Positions 6,670 through 11,526 of a stretch of 11,526 nt of DNA are shown one piece after another. Origin of the DNA: an uncultured Collinsella sp. (GTDB lineage: Bacteria; Actinomycetota; Coriobacteriia; Coriobacteriales; Coriobacteriaceae); assembly GCA_902489225.1 (NCBI GenBank), contig CABTZA010000044.1, positions 1 through 11,526 of the forward strand. Reading direction: 5' to 3'. The number at the start of each line of letters is the position of its first letter. Position 1 is the stretch's first letter. The notes under the pieces are model-generated. The model did no database searches. It worked only from the letters and a program-made list of their open reading frames with translations, and was not told the origin of the DNA. A program made the translations under genes and the position numbers.

Positions 6670-6991
6670 CCCAAGAGCGAATCGGTCGGCTATTCGGAAA
6701 TGCCCCTGAGAGCCGCGGGGACAGCCGATAAGGGCCGTCTGGCATCTGGCGTGAGTAACTTAGGCACCGTGTCCGTTCTAAAGCTTAAAAAGAGCATCTG
6801 AGAGCCTTAGACGGCATATCCGCAGGTCATCGCATATGCGTCAGTCACGGCAGGCGCGTCACGCTGGGCAGTTATATACTAACCCCCTCAGCGGCAGCGG
6901 TACTTAAAAATATGCTACGATTCAAGCAGCAATTTCTGTCCCGAGCAGCGGGGCGCTGTCGGCGCGGCCCTACCTCCCGCGCCGCGCCTTT
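6670..6991. other. Non-coding stretch between the cluster end and the sigma-like gene
   Basis: No gene with a ribosome site is visible on either strand in these 322 bases. At the right end an 8-bp hairpin (6961-6968 with 6981-6988, GGCGCGGC/GCCGCGCC) follows the stop of the 101-aa gene but lacks a T-run on the minus strand, so termination there would be partial. The middle contains a TATATA-rich dyad near 6870-6885 and a CGCATATGCG palindrome near 6830 that could belong to the sigma-like gene's promoter, but no convincing -35/-10 pair was found. Confidence 0.4.
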
Positions 6992-7297
6992 CTAGAGGGT
7001 CGCGCCCCGCCCTTCCATCCAGTCCGCGAGCCGTTCGGAGAACATGCCAACGACCGAATCGAACCACGGCTCGCCGTCCTCGATAACGGTCCTCGTCACG
7101 CCCTCGGGGGCGTTGGCCTTCCATGCCCTCCTGCCGCTCTCGGTCGTCAGGTCGTAGACCCCCGAGTCTCCGGGTTCGTAGACGAGAGCGCCGTCCCCGG
7201 CGTAGGCCACGGTCCCCGCCTCAAGCGCCTCCCTGCCGTACTCCTCGACCGTGAGGGCGGCGTTGACGGCAAGCGTCATCTGGTCAGTCTTTCTCAT
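6992..7297 (-). CDS. 101-aa hypothetical acidic protein of the element
   Basis: Not recognised. ATG at 7297 overlaps the preceding gene's stop in an ATGA junction, so translation is coupled; AGAGG lies about 11 bases upstream. The product is acidic and probably soluble, with a beta-rich middle (TVAYAGDGALVYEPGDSGVYDL) and a helical C-terminus (DSVVGMFSERLADWMEGRG). Last gene of the Xis-to-6992 cluster, where replication or control accessories are usual. No catalytic motif is visible. Confidence 0.65.
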   Translation of the reverse strand: MRKTDQMTLAVNAALTVEEYGREALEAGTVAYAGDGALVYEPGDSGVYDLTTESGRRAWKANAPEGVTRTVIEDGEPWFDSVVGMFSERLADWMEGRGATL

Positions 7298-8094
7298 TGC
7301 TTATTTTCCTCTTTGCACTTCAGGATCGAAGGTTCGGGGAAACAACGCTCGACCTCATATTCCTCGGGCGGTTTTCCGTATGTTTGTACTCCGCAGTTCG
7401 GACATTTAACGAGAATTTGGCCCATGCCATCGATGAACCCGACAGGCTCCTTTGCCACTTCCCCGCACTTCGGGCAAGGGACGTGGAACCAAGCAACGCC
7501 CGTCTCGAAAAGCGATTCGCTGCCGTTCGTTCCGTAGCCCGTAGTCCTCTTGCCATTAGCCAATGGCCTTGTAGGGCCATGGCTAATGGCTTGTGGCTCA
7601 TGGCTAGTAGTTGGTAGCTTATAGCTATGTAAGGGCTGAACCCCATCTGGTACGGGGTTGGGTACGGGGCTGGGAACGGGGTCTGGTACGGGGTTGGGTA
7701 CCCCCTCGCCATCAGCGGGAATGGTGCCGTTGCGACCGTCAACCCATGCCTCTAGGCTTGAGTCCTCTCCGGTATCGCTCTTTGCGAAGGACTGCCTTCT
7801 GGCATCGCTGAGCCTCTCGAAGTTCGCGTTGAAATACGCTTTCGGAATGTCATCGAGATAGTCCGGGGTGACGCCCGTGAACCAATAGTCAACCATTGCC
7901 GTGACGTATGCGCAGCGCCATTCCTCGTTCGCGATTTGAAGGGACGTATACCAGTCTTTGAGCTGAACCTTGTCGAACGCGCAAGGCCCTTTATCAGAGC
8001 GGACCCCGCGGGCCTCGCGCATCGCCTTCAGCGCCCTGCCCTTGCGCTCCACCTCGGCGCGATACCCGGCCCTCAGCTCACTATTCATGGGCAT
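7294..8094 (-). CDS. Replication-type N-terminal domain joined by a repeat linker to a zinc ribbon
   Basis: A 266-aa protein from ATG 8094; ATG 8088 and TTG 8106 are alternatives and none has a strong ribosome site, but the start overlaps the preceding gene's end, so it is coupled. Residues about 40-105 (DWYTSLQIANEEW...VDYWFTGVTPDYLDDIPKAY) resemble the small domains of phage replisome-organiser proteins (DUF6291-like), recalled rather than searched. Residues 132-150 are tandem PVP-type repeats encoded by 12-bp DNA repeats. Residues about 152-185 come from a 7-bp repeat tract and look disordered. The C-terminus has a zinc ribbon: CPKC (207-210) and CPNC (231-234). Probably a DNA-binding replication or control protein of the element. 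Confidence 0.6.
   Translation of the reverse strand: MPMNSELRAGYRAEVERKGRALKAMREARGVRSDKGPCAFDKVQLKDWYTSLQIANEEWRCAYVTAMVDYWFTGVTPDYLDDIPKAYFNANFERLSDARRQSFAKSDTGEDSSLEAWVDGRNGTIPADGEGVPNPVPDPVPSPVPNPVPDGVQPLHSYKLPTTSHEPQAISHGPTRPLANGKRTTGYGTNGSESLFETGVAWFHVPCPKCGEVAKEPVGFIDGMGQILVKCPNCGVQTYGKPPEEYEVERCFPEPSILKCKEENKQ
7552..7590. repeat. Imperfect inverted repeat inside the linker coding region
   Basis: The arms 7552-7568 and 7575-7590 (GCCATTAGCC...GGCTAATGGC) pair over about 16 bp with one bulged base and a 6-base loop. It abuts the 7-bp tandem tract. Confidence 0.6.
7579..7627 (+). repeat. Degenerate 7-bp tandem repeat (ATGGCTA-type, 7 units) inside a gene
   Basis: Seven successive heptamers can be read: ATGGCTA, ATGGCTT, GTGGCTC, ATGGCTA, GTAGTTG, GTAGCTT, ATAGCTA. 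As 7 is not a multiple of 3, gain or loss of one unit would shift the reading frame before the zinc ribbon. Confidence 0.6.
7647..7704 (-). repeat. 12-bp tandem repeat (about 4.8 copies) coding for Pro-Val-Pro units
   Basis: Units such as CTGGTACGGGGT and TGGGTACGGGGC repeat every 12 bases on the plus strand. Read on the minus strand they encode PNPVPDPVPSPVPNPVPDG, an extended proline-rich linker. A 12-bp step keeps the frame. Confidence 0.8.
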
Positions 8095-8434
8095 CAGCTG
8101 CCACAAGCCTCATGGGGTCTGCCGCCTTCCTCGCGAGCCTTCCGCGCCGCTTGAGTTCGGCATTCATGAGTTCGACCCTGTCGGCAAGCCAGTCAGAGCA
8201 GCGGACCTCAAGCTCACGTCCGCTGTCGGGCGCGGCAATGCGCAGGATGCAGTCCCCGTCAACGTCCTCAGCGGACAGGAGCGCCTGTTCGCGCTCCATG
8301 CCAAGCCCGAACGTCCCCATGCCGTAAATGTCGGCGTTGCATAGGGTCGCGCCGTTGAGACAGCCGACTTTCGCGGCCTCTAGCGGGTCGGCTCCCAGCG
8401 ACAGCTCAACGACCGCCTTAGTGTTGTTTGCCAT
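8081..8434 (-). CDS. 117-aa hypothetical protein between the Xis-like and replication-type genes
   Basis: Not recognised. ATG at 8434 is chosen over GTG 8443 because AAGGTGG lies 5 bases upstream. The product has a Gly-rich middle (YGMGTFGLGMEREQAL), a beta-like segment (DCILRIAAPDSGRELEVRC) and a helical, basic C-terminus (ELMNAELKRRGRLARKAA). No membrane helix. Its start is 10 bases past the Xis-like stop and its end overlaps the next gene, so the four genes from 8654 to 6992 form one compact unit. Confidence 0.65.
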   Translation of the reverse strand: MANNTKAVVELSLGADPLEAAKVGCLNGATLCNADIYGMGTFGLGMEREQALLSAEDVDGDCILRIAAPDSGRELEVRCSDWLADRVELMNAELKRRGRLARKAADPMRLVAADAHE

Positions 8435-8444
8435 GAGGGCCACC

Positions 8445-8654
8445 TTAGTATCCGAGCATCTTTAGCGACTCGGGGACGTTGATACGCCACTGCTCGCGGA
8501 TACGAACTGCCCTGAGCTGCCCATCGCGCACCATGCGATAGACAGTGCTGTAGCTCAACCGCAGATATGCGGCGAACTCCTCGATGGTCGCGGGGTCGTT
8601 GATGTTCTCCTCAGTGATGGGACGAATGGGTTTCCTCGTTTTCTGCTTAGCCAT
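8445..8654 (-). CDS. Excisionase-like (Xis) helix-turn-helix DNA-binding protein
   Basis: A 69-aa protein with the excisionase-family/HTH_17 pattern at about residues 21-64: TIEEFAAYLRLSYSTVYRMV, then DGQLRAVRIREQWRI, the wing-and-hairpin ending typical of MerR-like Xis proteins. Such proteins bind near att sites to direct excision and often also repress the integrase. ATG 8654 has AAAGGTGG 5-6 bases upstream, nearly the same leader as the next gene. It heads the minus-strand cluster just after the integrase gene. It could instead be only a transcriptional regulator. Confidence 0.82.
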   Translation of the reverse strand: MAKQKTRKPIRPITEENINDPATIEEFAAYLRLSYSTVYRMVRDGQLRAVRIREQWRINVPESLKMLGY

Positions 8655-8700
8655 TGGGCCACCTTTCGGTCATGGGCGCTCAGCCCGTTTGTATGCGGTT

Positions 8701-8741
8701 GTGAAGCTTCACGTGAGGAAAGACTAACACCAGTGAGGAAA
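8701..8741. promoter_or_regulatory. Candidate operator: 12-bp palindrome plus two 9-bp direct repeats before the Xis-like gene
   Basis: GTGAAGCTTCAC at 8701-8712 is a perfect palindrome. Directly beside it GTGAGGAAA (8713-8721) repeats at 8733-8741, 20 bases on, or about two helical turns. The group lies 47-87 bases before the Xis-like start, where the cluster's promoter should be, and the array begins with the shared GTGA. This fits a regulator or Xis binding array. Confidence 0.5.
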
Positions 8742-8809
8742 CTAGCAGCACGTATCGTTTCCGCAGTTAAACGCCATAAAACGTATTTCACACCCAGCAA
8801 AACCGCCCT

Positions 8810-8851
8810 AAAAAAATAAGGCCGCGAGAAGCAATCGGCTCCTCACGACCT
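8810..8851 (-). terminator. Intrinsic terminator of the integrase gene
   Basis: On the minus strand a 14-bp stem (8838-8851 with 8819-8832) with a 5-base loop is followed by TATTTTTTT. Three pairs are G-U wobbles; read on the other strand these become A-C mismatches, so the hairpin should be much stronger in the leftward transcript. It lies 38 bases past the integrase stop and shields the Xis cluster from integrase readthrough. Confidence 0.85.
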
Positions 8852-8888
8852 TCACATTTACTCTGTTGGCTTGAGAGCAATAACGCCC

Positions 8889-10142
8889 TTAGTTGTCCGT
8901 GCCCGTCAGCTCTAGGATGCTGCTCTTGGGCGCAACTTGACCGCCCGCAATCGCCTCCGTAAGAAGCGCGCTACGGCGCTTTGCATCGGGGTCAGCGCTC
9001 GCGTACGTGTTGAGCGTGATAGCGGCGTTTGCGTGCCCTAGGACGCTTGAGGCGGTCTTGACGTCCCCGCCTTCGGCAAGGTAGCGCGTTGCCCACGTAT
9101 GGCGCAGGTCGTGGAACGTAGGTATGCGACTCTCTGTTCCCTTCACACCAACTGCCTTGGCAATAGCGCTCCAACCCTTACTCAAGGTATCAGGACTCAG
9201 GTATCCGTCCAAATCTCCGAGAACGTAGTCGCCAGCGCCGACAGTGCGCCCGAACTCATGGAACTCCGTCTGTTGAACCTCAAGCCATTTTCTAAGAATG
9301 TCAATGAGACTATCGGACAAGCATATATCCCTGACCCTATCCGTCTTGGCGTTCTTCTCATAAGTGCCGCCGATAGCTCGACCAATTGCGCCCCTAACCC
9401 ATAGAGTTTTGTTCTCAAGGTCGACGTCTTTCCACTTGAGTCCGCAAATCTCGCCCTCTCGCATGCCAGTGAACAGTGCAATGCGAGCACCGACTGTTAC
9501 GGGAGTCTGCTCTAGCGATGCAAGGATGCTGAGCGTATCGCGGAGTCCTTTGGCGGTCAGGGCGTTGATGCCCTCGTTCTTCTTGGACTTCTTGGGAGGC
9601 TTGACCCCGTTGCAGGGATTGACGACTATCACCTCGTTATAGACGGCTTGGGTCATAACCTGCTTGAGCAGCCCAAGGGCTTTCTTGACGGGCGAATAGG
9701 TTAGGCCGCTTGCGGTAAGGCCTGCGCTCCACTCCTCAACCTGCTTTTTCTTGAGGTCTTTAACCTTGACCTTTGCGAAGCCCTTCACATTGCCCTTGGG
9801 GTAGCCGTAACGGATGTACTTAGCCGTGGATCGATAGCCCTTCACGGTTGACGGTTCAATCGACTTTCCCTGTTCCCAAATATCGATGAAGGATTCAACA
9901 TAATCCGGAACAAGCATGTTGGCAGCTTTGACGGCCTCTGGGGTTTCATCGCTTTCCAACTCTTGACGCTCAAGCTCCCTGAGCCAGTCCTCGGCCTCTC
10001 GGTTCGCCTCACGCTTGGTCTTGGCCTTGAGCGTCTTGGACTTCTTGTGCCTCTTGCCGTCCTCCTCATAGAAGTCAACAAACGCGCGAAATGCATCGCT
10101 GTCCTTGCGCTTCTGCACATATGCAGCCGTGTACGTCCTCAT
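8889..10142 (-). CDS. int: Tyrosine recombinase (phage-type integrase)
   Basis: A 417-aa site-specific recombinase that would insert and excise the element at tRNA-Leu. The start at ATG 10142 is preferred over the ATG at 10166 because GGTGGAGG lies 6 bases upstream, whereas the earlier ATG falls inside a GGTACC repeat. Residues 1-70 resemble an arm-binding beta domain with a basic helix; about 75-185 form the SAM-like core-binding domain; about 190-400 are catalytic with R228 (FTGMREGEI), K266 (NAKTDR), H344 and R347 (FHDLRHTW), H370 (LGHANA) and nucleophile Y380 (TLNTY). All six active residues are present and the length is normal, so it should work. It is transcribed away from attR and ends at its own terminator. 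Confidence 0.95.
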   Translation of the reverse strand: MRTYTAAYVQKRKDSDAFRAFVDFYEEDGKRHKKSKTLKAKTKREANREAEDWLRELERQELESDETPEAVKAANMLVPDYVESFIDIWEQGKSIEPSTVKGYRSTAKYIRYGYPKGNVKGFAKVKVKDLKKKQVEEWSAGLTASGLTYSPVKKALGLLKQVMTQAVYNEVIVVNPCNGVKPPKKSKKNEGINALTAKGLRDTLSILASLEQTPVTVGARIALFTGMREGEICGLKWKDVDLENKTLWVRGAIGRAIGGTYEKNAKTDRVRDICLSDSLIDILRKWLEVQQTEFHEFGRTVGAGDYVLGDLDGYLSPDTLSKGWSAIAKAVGVKGTESRIPTFHDLRHTWATRYLAEGGDVKTASSVLGHANAAITLNTYASADPDAKRRSALLTEAIAGGQVAPKSSILELTGTDN

Positions 10143-10158
10143 GAGAAGCCTCCACCTC

Positions 10159-10190
10159 GGTACCATTGGTACCTCACTCGGTACCGAATC
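10159..10190 (+). repeat. Right cluster of three GGTACC motifs (candidate arm sites in the integrase leader)
   Basis: GGTACC at 10159, 10168 and 10180 repeats the left-end cluster with identical 9- and 12-bp steps and the same orientation; the last extends to GGTACCGAATC exactly as at 4807 and 4819. It lies between the integrase promoter and start codon and about 120 bases inside attR. Binding of integrase here would also block its own gene. Confidence 0.65.
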
Positions 10191-10193
10191 TCA

Positions 10194-10222
10194 TTGAAAC
10201 AATGACAAACCATGACTATTAT
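10194..10222 (+). promoter_or_regulatory. Outward-facing promoter toward attR
   Basis: TTGAAA (10194-10199) and TATTAT (10217-10222) are exactly 17 bases apart, a good sigma-70-type match, pointing at attR. No gene follows before attR. In the excised circle it would read across the joined att site into the element's left end. Confidence 0.4.
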
Positions 10223-10246
10223 AGCCATAAGGTGATAGAGCGATAA
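10218..10246 (-). promoter_or_regulatory. Integrase promoter
   Basis: A perfect TATAAT -10 (10218-10223, minus strand) with a weak -35 TTATCG (10241-10246) at 17 bases. It gives a leader of about 68 bases that contains the three GGTACC motifs. Its -10 overlaps the -10 of the outward promoter. Confidence 0.5.
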
Positions 10247-10311
10247 GCGATGTACCTGCTATTTTAAAGGGATGTTGGCGAACGGTAGCAAACAGCTATA
10301 TGAGCGGTAAA

Positions 10312-10369
10312 GAGACTTAAAATCTCTCGCCGCAAGGATTGTGGGTTCGAGTCCCACCGCCCCTACCAT
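10312..10369 (+). repeat. attR: displaced 3' half of tRNA-Leu
   Basis: These 58 bases match 4675-4732 perfectly, from the anticodon stem to CCAT, but the sequence upstream is unrelated to a tRNA 5' half, so this is an inert remnant rather than a second tRNA gene. Confidence 0.93.
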
Positions 10370-10379
10370 GTGATTGCTT

Positions 10380-10419
10380 GCGAGCCCGTGTTCCCCAGGG
10401 ATGCGGGCTCGCTTCTTTT
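10380..10419 (+). terminator. Original tRNA-Leu terminator, now beyond attR
   Basis: A 9-bp perfect stem (10380-10388 with 10404-10412, GCGAGCCCG/CGGGCTCGC) is followed by TTCTTTTA. It sits 11 bases past the tRNA remnant, in the position expected for the ancestral terminator. Confidence 0.75.
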
Positions 10420-10547
10420 AGATGCCGGTGAGACTCGAACCCGCGAGGGGGCGAGCGTTAAGCGGACGCGCAGCGTTCGTAGCGAGCCGGCGAGGGCGCC
10501 GACAGGCGGCCGAAGCCGGTGCGTATTTGCGCAGCAAATGCGCGGAC
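10420..10547. other. 128-bp insert between two tRNA-3'-end/terminator copies
   Basis: No gene is seen. On the minus strand 10427-10442 reads GGGTTCGAGTCTCACC, a T-arm-like string in reverse orientation. A 10-bp stem with one wobble (10521-10530 with 10534-10543, GCGTATTTGC/GCAAATGCGC) has a 3-base loop. This looks like a shuffled tRNA fragment plus intergenic hairpin sequence. Confidence 0.4.
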
Positions 10548-10615
10548 GTCCCACCGCCCCTACCATATTGAGCTTTCGAGCCCGTGTCCCCAAGGGATGC
10601 GGGCTCGTTTCTTTT
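10548..10615 (+). repeat. Second, diverged copy of tRNA-Leu 3' end plus terminator
   Basis: The 19 bases GTCCCACCGCCCCTACCAT at 10548-10566 match the tRNA-Leu 3' end, and the terminator stem CGAGCCCG/CGGGCTCG (10577-10584 with 10600-10607) follows at the same distance as in the copy at 10351-10419. The linking bases differ. The T-loop and everything upstream are lost, so it is a fragment. Confidence 0.7.
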
Positions 10616-10631
10616 ACACGCCGGCGGGGCT

Positions 10632-10704
10632 CTAAGTTGCGGTGGAATAGTTCCTGTTTTGGCAGTTTACCAGCCCATTTAGGAACTATTCCACCGCGAC
10701 TTAG
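10632..10704. repeat. 24-bp inverted repeat with 25-base loop upstream of the ATPase gene
   Basis: Arms 10632-10655 and 10681-10704 pair over 24 positions with one G-U wobble. Each arm contains an internal dyad, GGAATAGTTCC / GGAACTATTCC, so it could also be a paired protein site. No T-run follows, so it is not an ordinary terminator. It resembles a small non-autonomous palindromic element. Confidence 0.75.
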
Positions 10705-10713
10705 GTTGGTGTT

Positions 10714-10799
10714 CCCACATTTTCCGATGGAAAAACGTGGTTGTCTCCCACATTTTCCGATGGAAAAACGTGGTTGTCTCCCACATTTTCCGATGGAAA
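10714..10799 (+). repeat. 33-bp perfect tandem repeat (2.6 copies) with internal hairpins
   Basis: 10714-10746 and 10747-10779 are identical and the first 20 bases recur at 10780-10799. Each unit contains the dyad TTTTCC-GAT-GGAAAA framed by CCAC and GTGG, so each can fold into a hairpin. The array ends just before the candidate -10 of the ATPase gene. Confidence 0.9.
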
Positions 10800-10813
10800 C
10801 TCCCAAATGGCCT

Positions 10814-10819
10814 TATACT
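10814..10819 (+). promoter_or_regulatory. Candidate -10 (TATACT) for the ATPase gene
   Basis: TATACT lies 23 bases before the start codon. The -35 region falls on the third copy of the 33-bp repeat and has no good hexamer, as expected for a regulated promoter. Weak call. Confidence 0.3.
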
Positions 10820-10841
10820 AGCCGAGAGGTTGGGAGGCAAT

Positions 10842-11526
10842 ATGCAGCGACAGCTTATGAGTGAACTTATCGCTTGGAAATCAAGGGCGAATCGCAAACC
10901 TCTCTTGCTTAAGGGAGCCCGCCAGACAGGAAAGACTTGGCTTCTTAACGAATTCGCAAGCCAGCAGTATCGAAACGTCATTCGTTTTGACTTTATGCTC
11001 GAGCCGAGCACACGCTCGCTGTTCGATGGGAACCTCGACCCCAAGCGCATCATCTCCCAGATAGAACTCCTACGTGGCCAAACCGTAACGCCGGAAGACA
11101 CGCTCATCATCTTCGACGAGATCCAAGAGGCGCCACGCGGGATCACCTCGCTCAAGTACTTCAACGAGCTTGCACCCGAATGCCACATCGTGGCAGCCGG
11201 TTCCTATATGGGCCTCGCGCTCCGACGCGAAAACGAGTCATTTCCCGTCGGCAAAATCGACCAGCTCACCATGCGTCCCATGGGGTTTGCTGAGTTCGTT
11301 CGTGCCGTCGACGGCAACCCGCTCGCCGACGCCATCCTTGCCGCAGACATGAACCTTCTAGCAAACGTTACCGAAAAGCTCGAGCACTTGCTCAAGGAAT
11401 ACCTTGTTGTCGGCGGTATGCCCGAAGTTGTCTCCACTTTCGCCGAGACACGCGACTTCATCGAAGCCCGAAGGCTTCAACAGCAAATCATCGAGGCTTA
11501 CGAATCCGATTTTGGCAAACATGCAC
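10842..11526 (+). CDS. AAA family ATPase, AAA_14 / DUF4143 type (C-terminus beyond window)
   Basis: The frame is open to the right edge (228 codons). ATG 10842 is chosen over ATG 10857 because GGGAGG lies 4 bases upstream. It has a Walker A GARQTGKT (25-32), a Walker B LIIFDEIQE with D92 and E93, a sensor-like VAAGSYMGLAL, and the family string FPVGKIDQLTMRPMGFAEFV; the part past about residue 180 (EYLVVGGMPEVV) leads into the DUF4143 region. These cytosolic ATPases are common in gut bacteria, often in many copies, with unknown job. It stands alone after the hairpin repeats on the chromosomal side of attR. Confidence 0.88.
   Translation, partial: MQRQLMSELIAWKSRANRKPLLLKGARQTGKTWLLNEFASQQYRNVIRFDFMLEPSTRSLFDGNLDPKRIISQIELLRGQTVTPEDTLIIFDEIQEAPRGITSLKYFNELAPECHIVAAGSYMGLALRRENESFPVGKIDQLTMRPMGFAEFVRAVDGNPLADAILAADMNLLANVTEKLEHLLKEYLVVGGMPEVVSTFAETRDFIEARRLQQQIIEAYESDFGKHA

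Larger units (their letters stand above)
4675..10369. mobile_element. Integrative element of 5.6 kb in tRNA-Leu (satellite-like or cryptic)
   Basis: Two perfect 58-bp repeats, 5637 bp apart start to start, bracket a segment with a tyrosine integrase at the attR end, an Xis-like protein, a replication-type protein, a sigma-like regulator and several unknown genes. Paired GGTACC motif clusters lie inside both ends. No structural, packaging, conjugation or partition genes are recognisable. The intact integrase and perfect repeats suggest recent insertion and possible excision. A phage satellite or cryptic integrative mobilisable element fits best; a decayed prophage is the alternative, though none of the genes looks broken. 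Confidence 0.88.

Noticed and set aside
6412..6801. 129-codon plus-strand frame
   Set aside because: It is antisense to the sigma-like gene, has no ribosome site and its product has no recognisable pattern.
6810..6890. Possible replication origin or iterons (CGCATATGCG, GCGTCA/GCGTCAC strings)
   Set aside because: The short strings are degenerate and irregularly spaced, and no initiator protein is recognisable beside them.
7320..7742. 140-codon minus-strand frame over the linker region
   Set aside because: It is an alternative frame of the replication-type gene; its repetitive product (LLAMSHKPLAMALQG) reflects the 7-bp repeats.
10312..10369. Second complete tRNA-Leu gene at attR
   Set aside because: Only the 3' half is present; upstream bases do not form the acceptor or D-arm.
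10714..10799. Possible CRISPR array
   Set aside because: The 33-bp units are directly contiguous with no spacers, only 2.6 copies exist and no cas genes are present.
10363..10806. 147-codon minus-strand frame covering the repeats
   Set aside because: It consists of terminators, tRNA remnants and 33-bp repeats read as protein (repeated FSIGKCGRQPR) and has no plausible start context.

Overview
The window looks like the chromosome of a GC-rich actinobacterium of the Coriobacteriia, most like Collinsella. That is an inference from protein style, base composition, strong Shine-Dalgarno sites and the gene set (a DUF4342 protein with an OmpR-type two-component system, a GatB-like PTS IIB, an AAA_14/DUF4143 ATPase); no database was searched. 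Ordinary chromosome surrounds a small integrated element that fills almost half the window.

Left chromosome (1-4674). A membrane-protein gene runs off the left edge on the minus strand. A plus-strand operon follows: a DUF4342 membrane protein, a response regulator and its sensor kinase, closed by a bidirectional terminator (3099-3131). Converging on it is a minus-strand pair, a lone galactitol-type PTS IIB protein and a VOC protein. Diverging from that pair is a membrane-anchored TPR-like protein, then tRNA-Leu(UAA) at 4647-4731.

Integrated element (4675-10369). The last 58 bp of the tRNA-Leu region recur perfectly at 10312-10369. These two copies (attL, attR) bracket 5.6 kb carrying a tyrosine integrase with all catalytic residues, an Xis-like HTH protein, an overlapping minus-strand cluster (unknown; replication-type N-terminus joined to a zinc ribbon; unknown), a sigma-region-4-like regulator, and a plus-strand group (92-aa unknown, 30-aa membrane peptide, two-helix membrane protein with a C-terminal zinc ribbon). 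Both ends carry three GGTACC motifs at identical spacing (9 and 12 bp), good candidates for integrase arm sites; the right set lies in the integrase leader. There are no capsid, tail, relaxase or partition genes. The gene set fits a minimal phage-satellite-like or cryptic integrative element with undescribed cargo.

Right chromosome (10370-11526). The displaced chromosomal side of the tRNA locus holds a terminator and then a second, diverged copy of 'tRNA-Leu 3' end plus terminator', possibly the scar of an earlier integration or duplication. Next come a 24-bp inverted repeat and a 33-bp tandem repeat (2.6 copies, each with an internal dyad), directly before an AAA_14/DUF4143-type ATPase that runs off the right edge.

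The most interesting items are the element with its paired arm sites, the repeat-rich linker of its replication-like protein, the unknown plus-strand cargo, the duplicated tRNA-end scar and the tandem hairpins before the ATPase.
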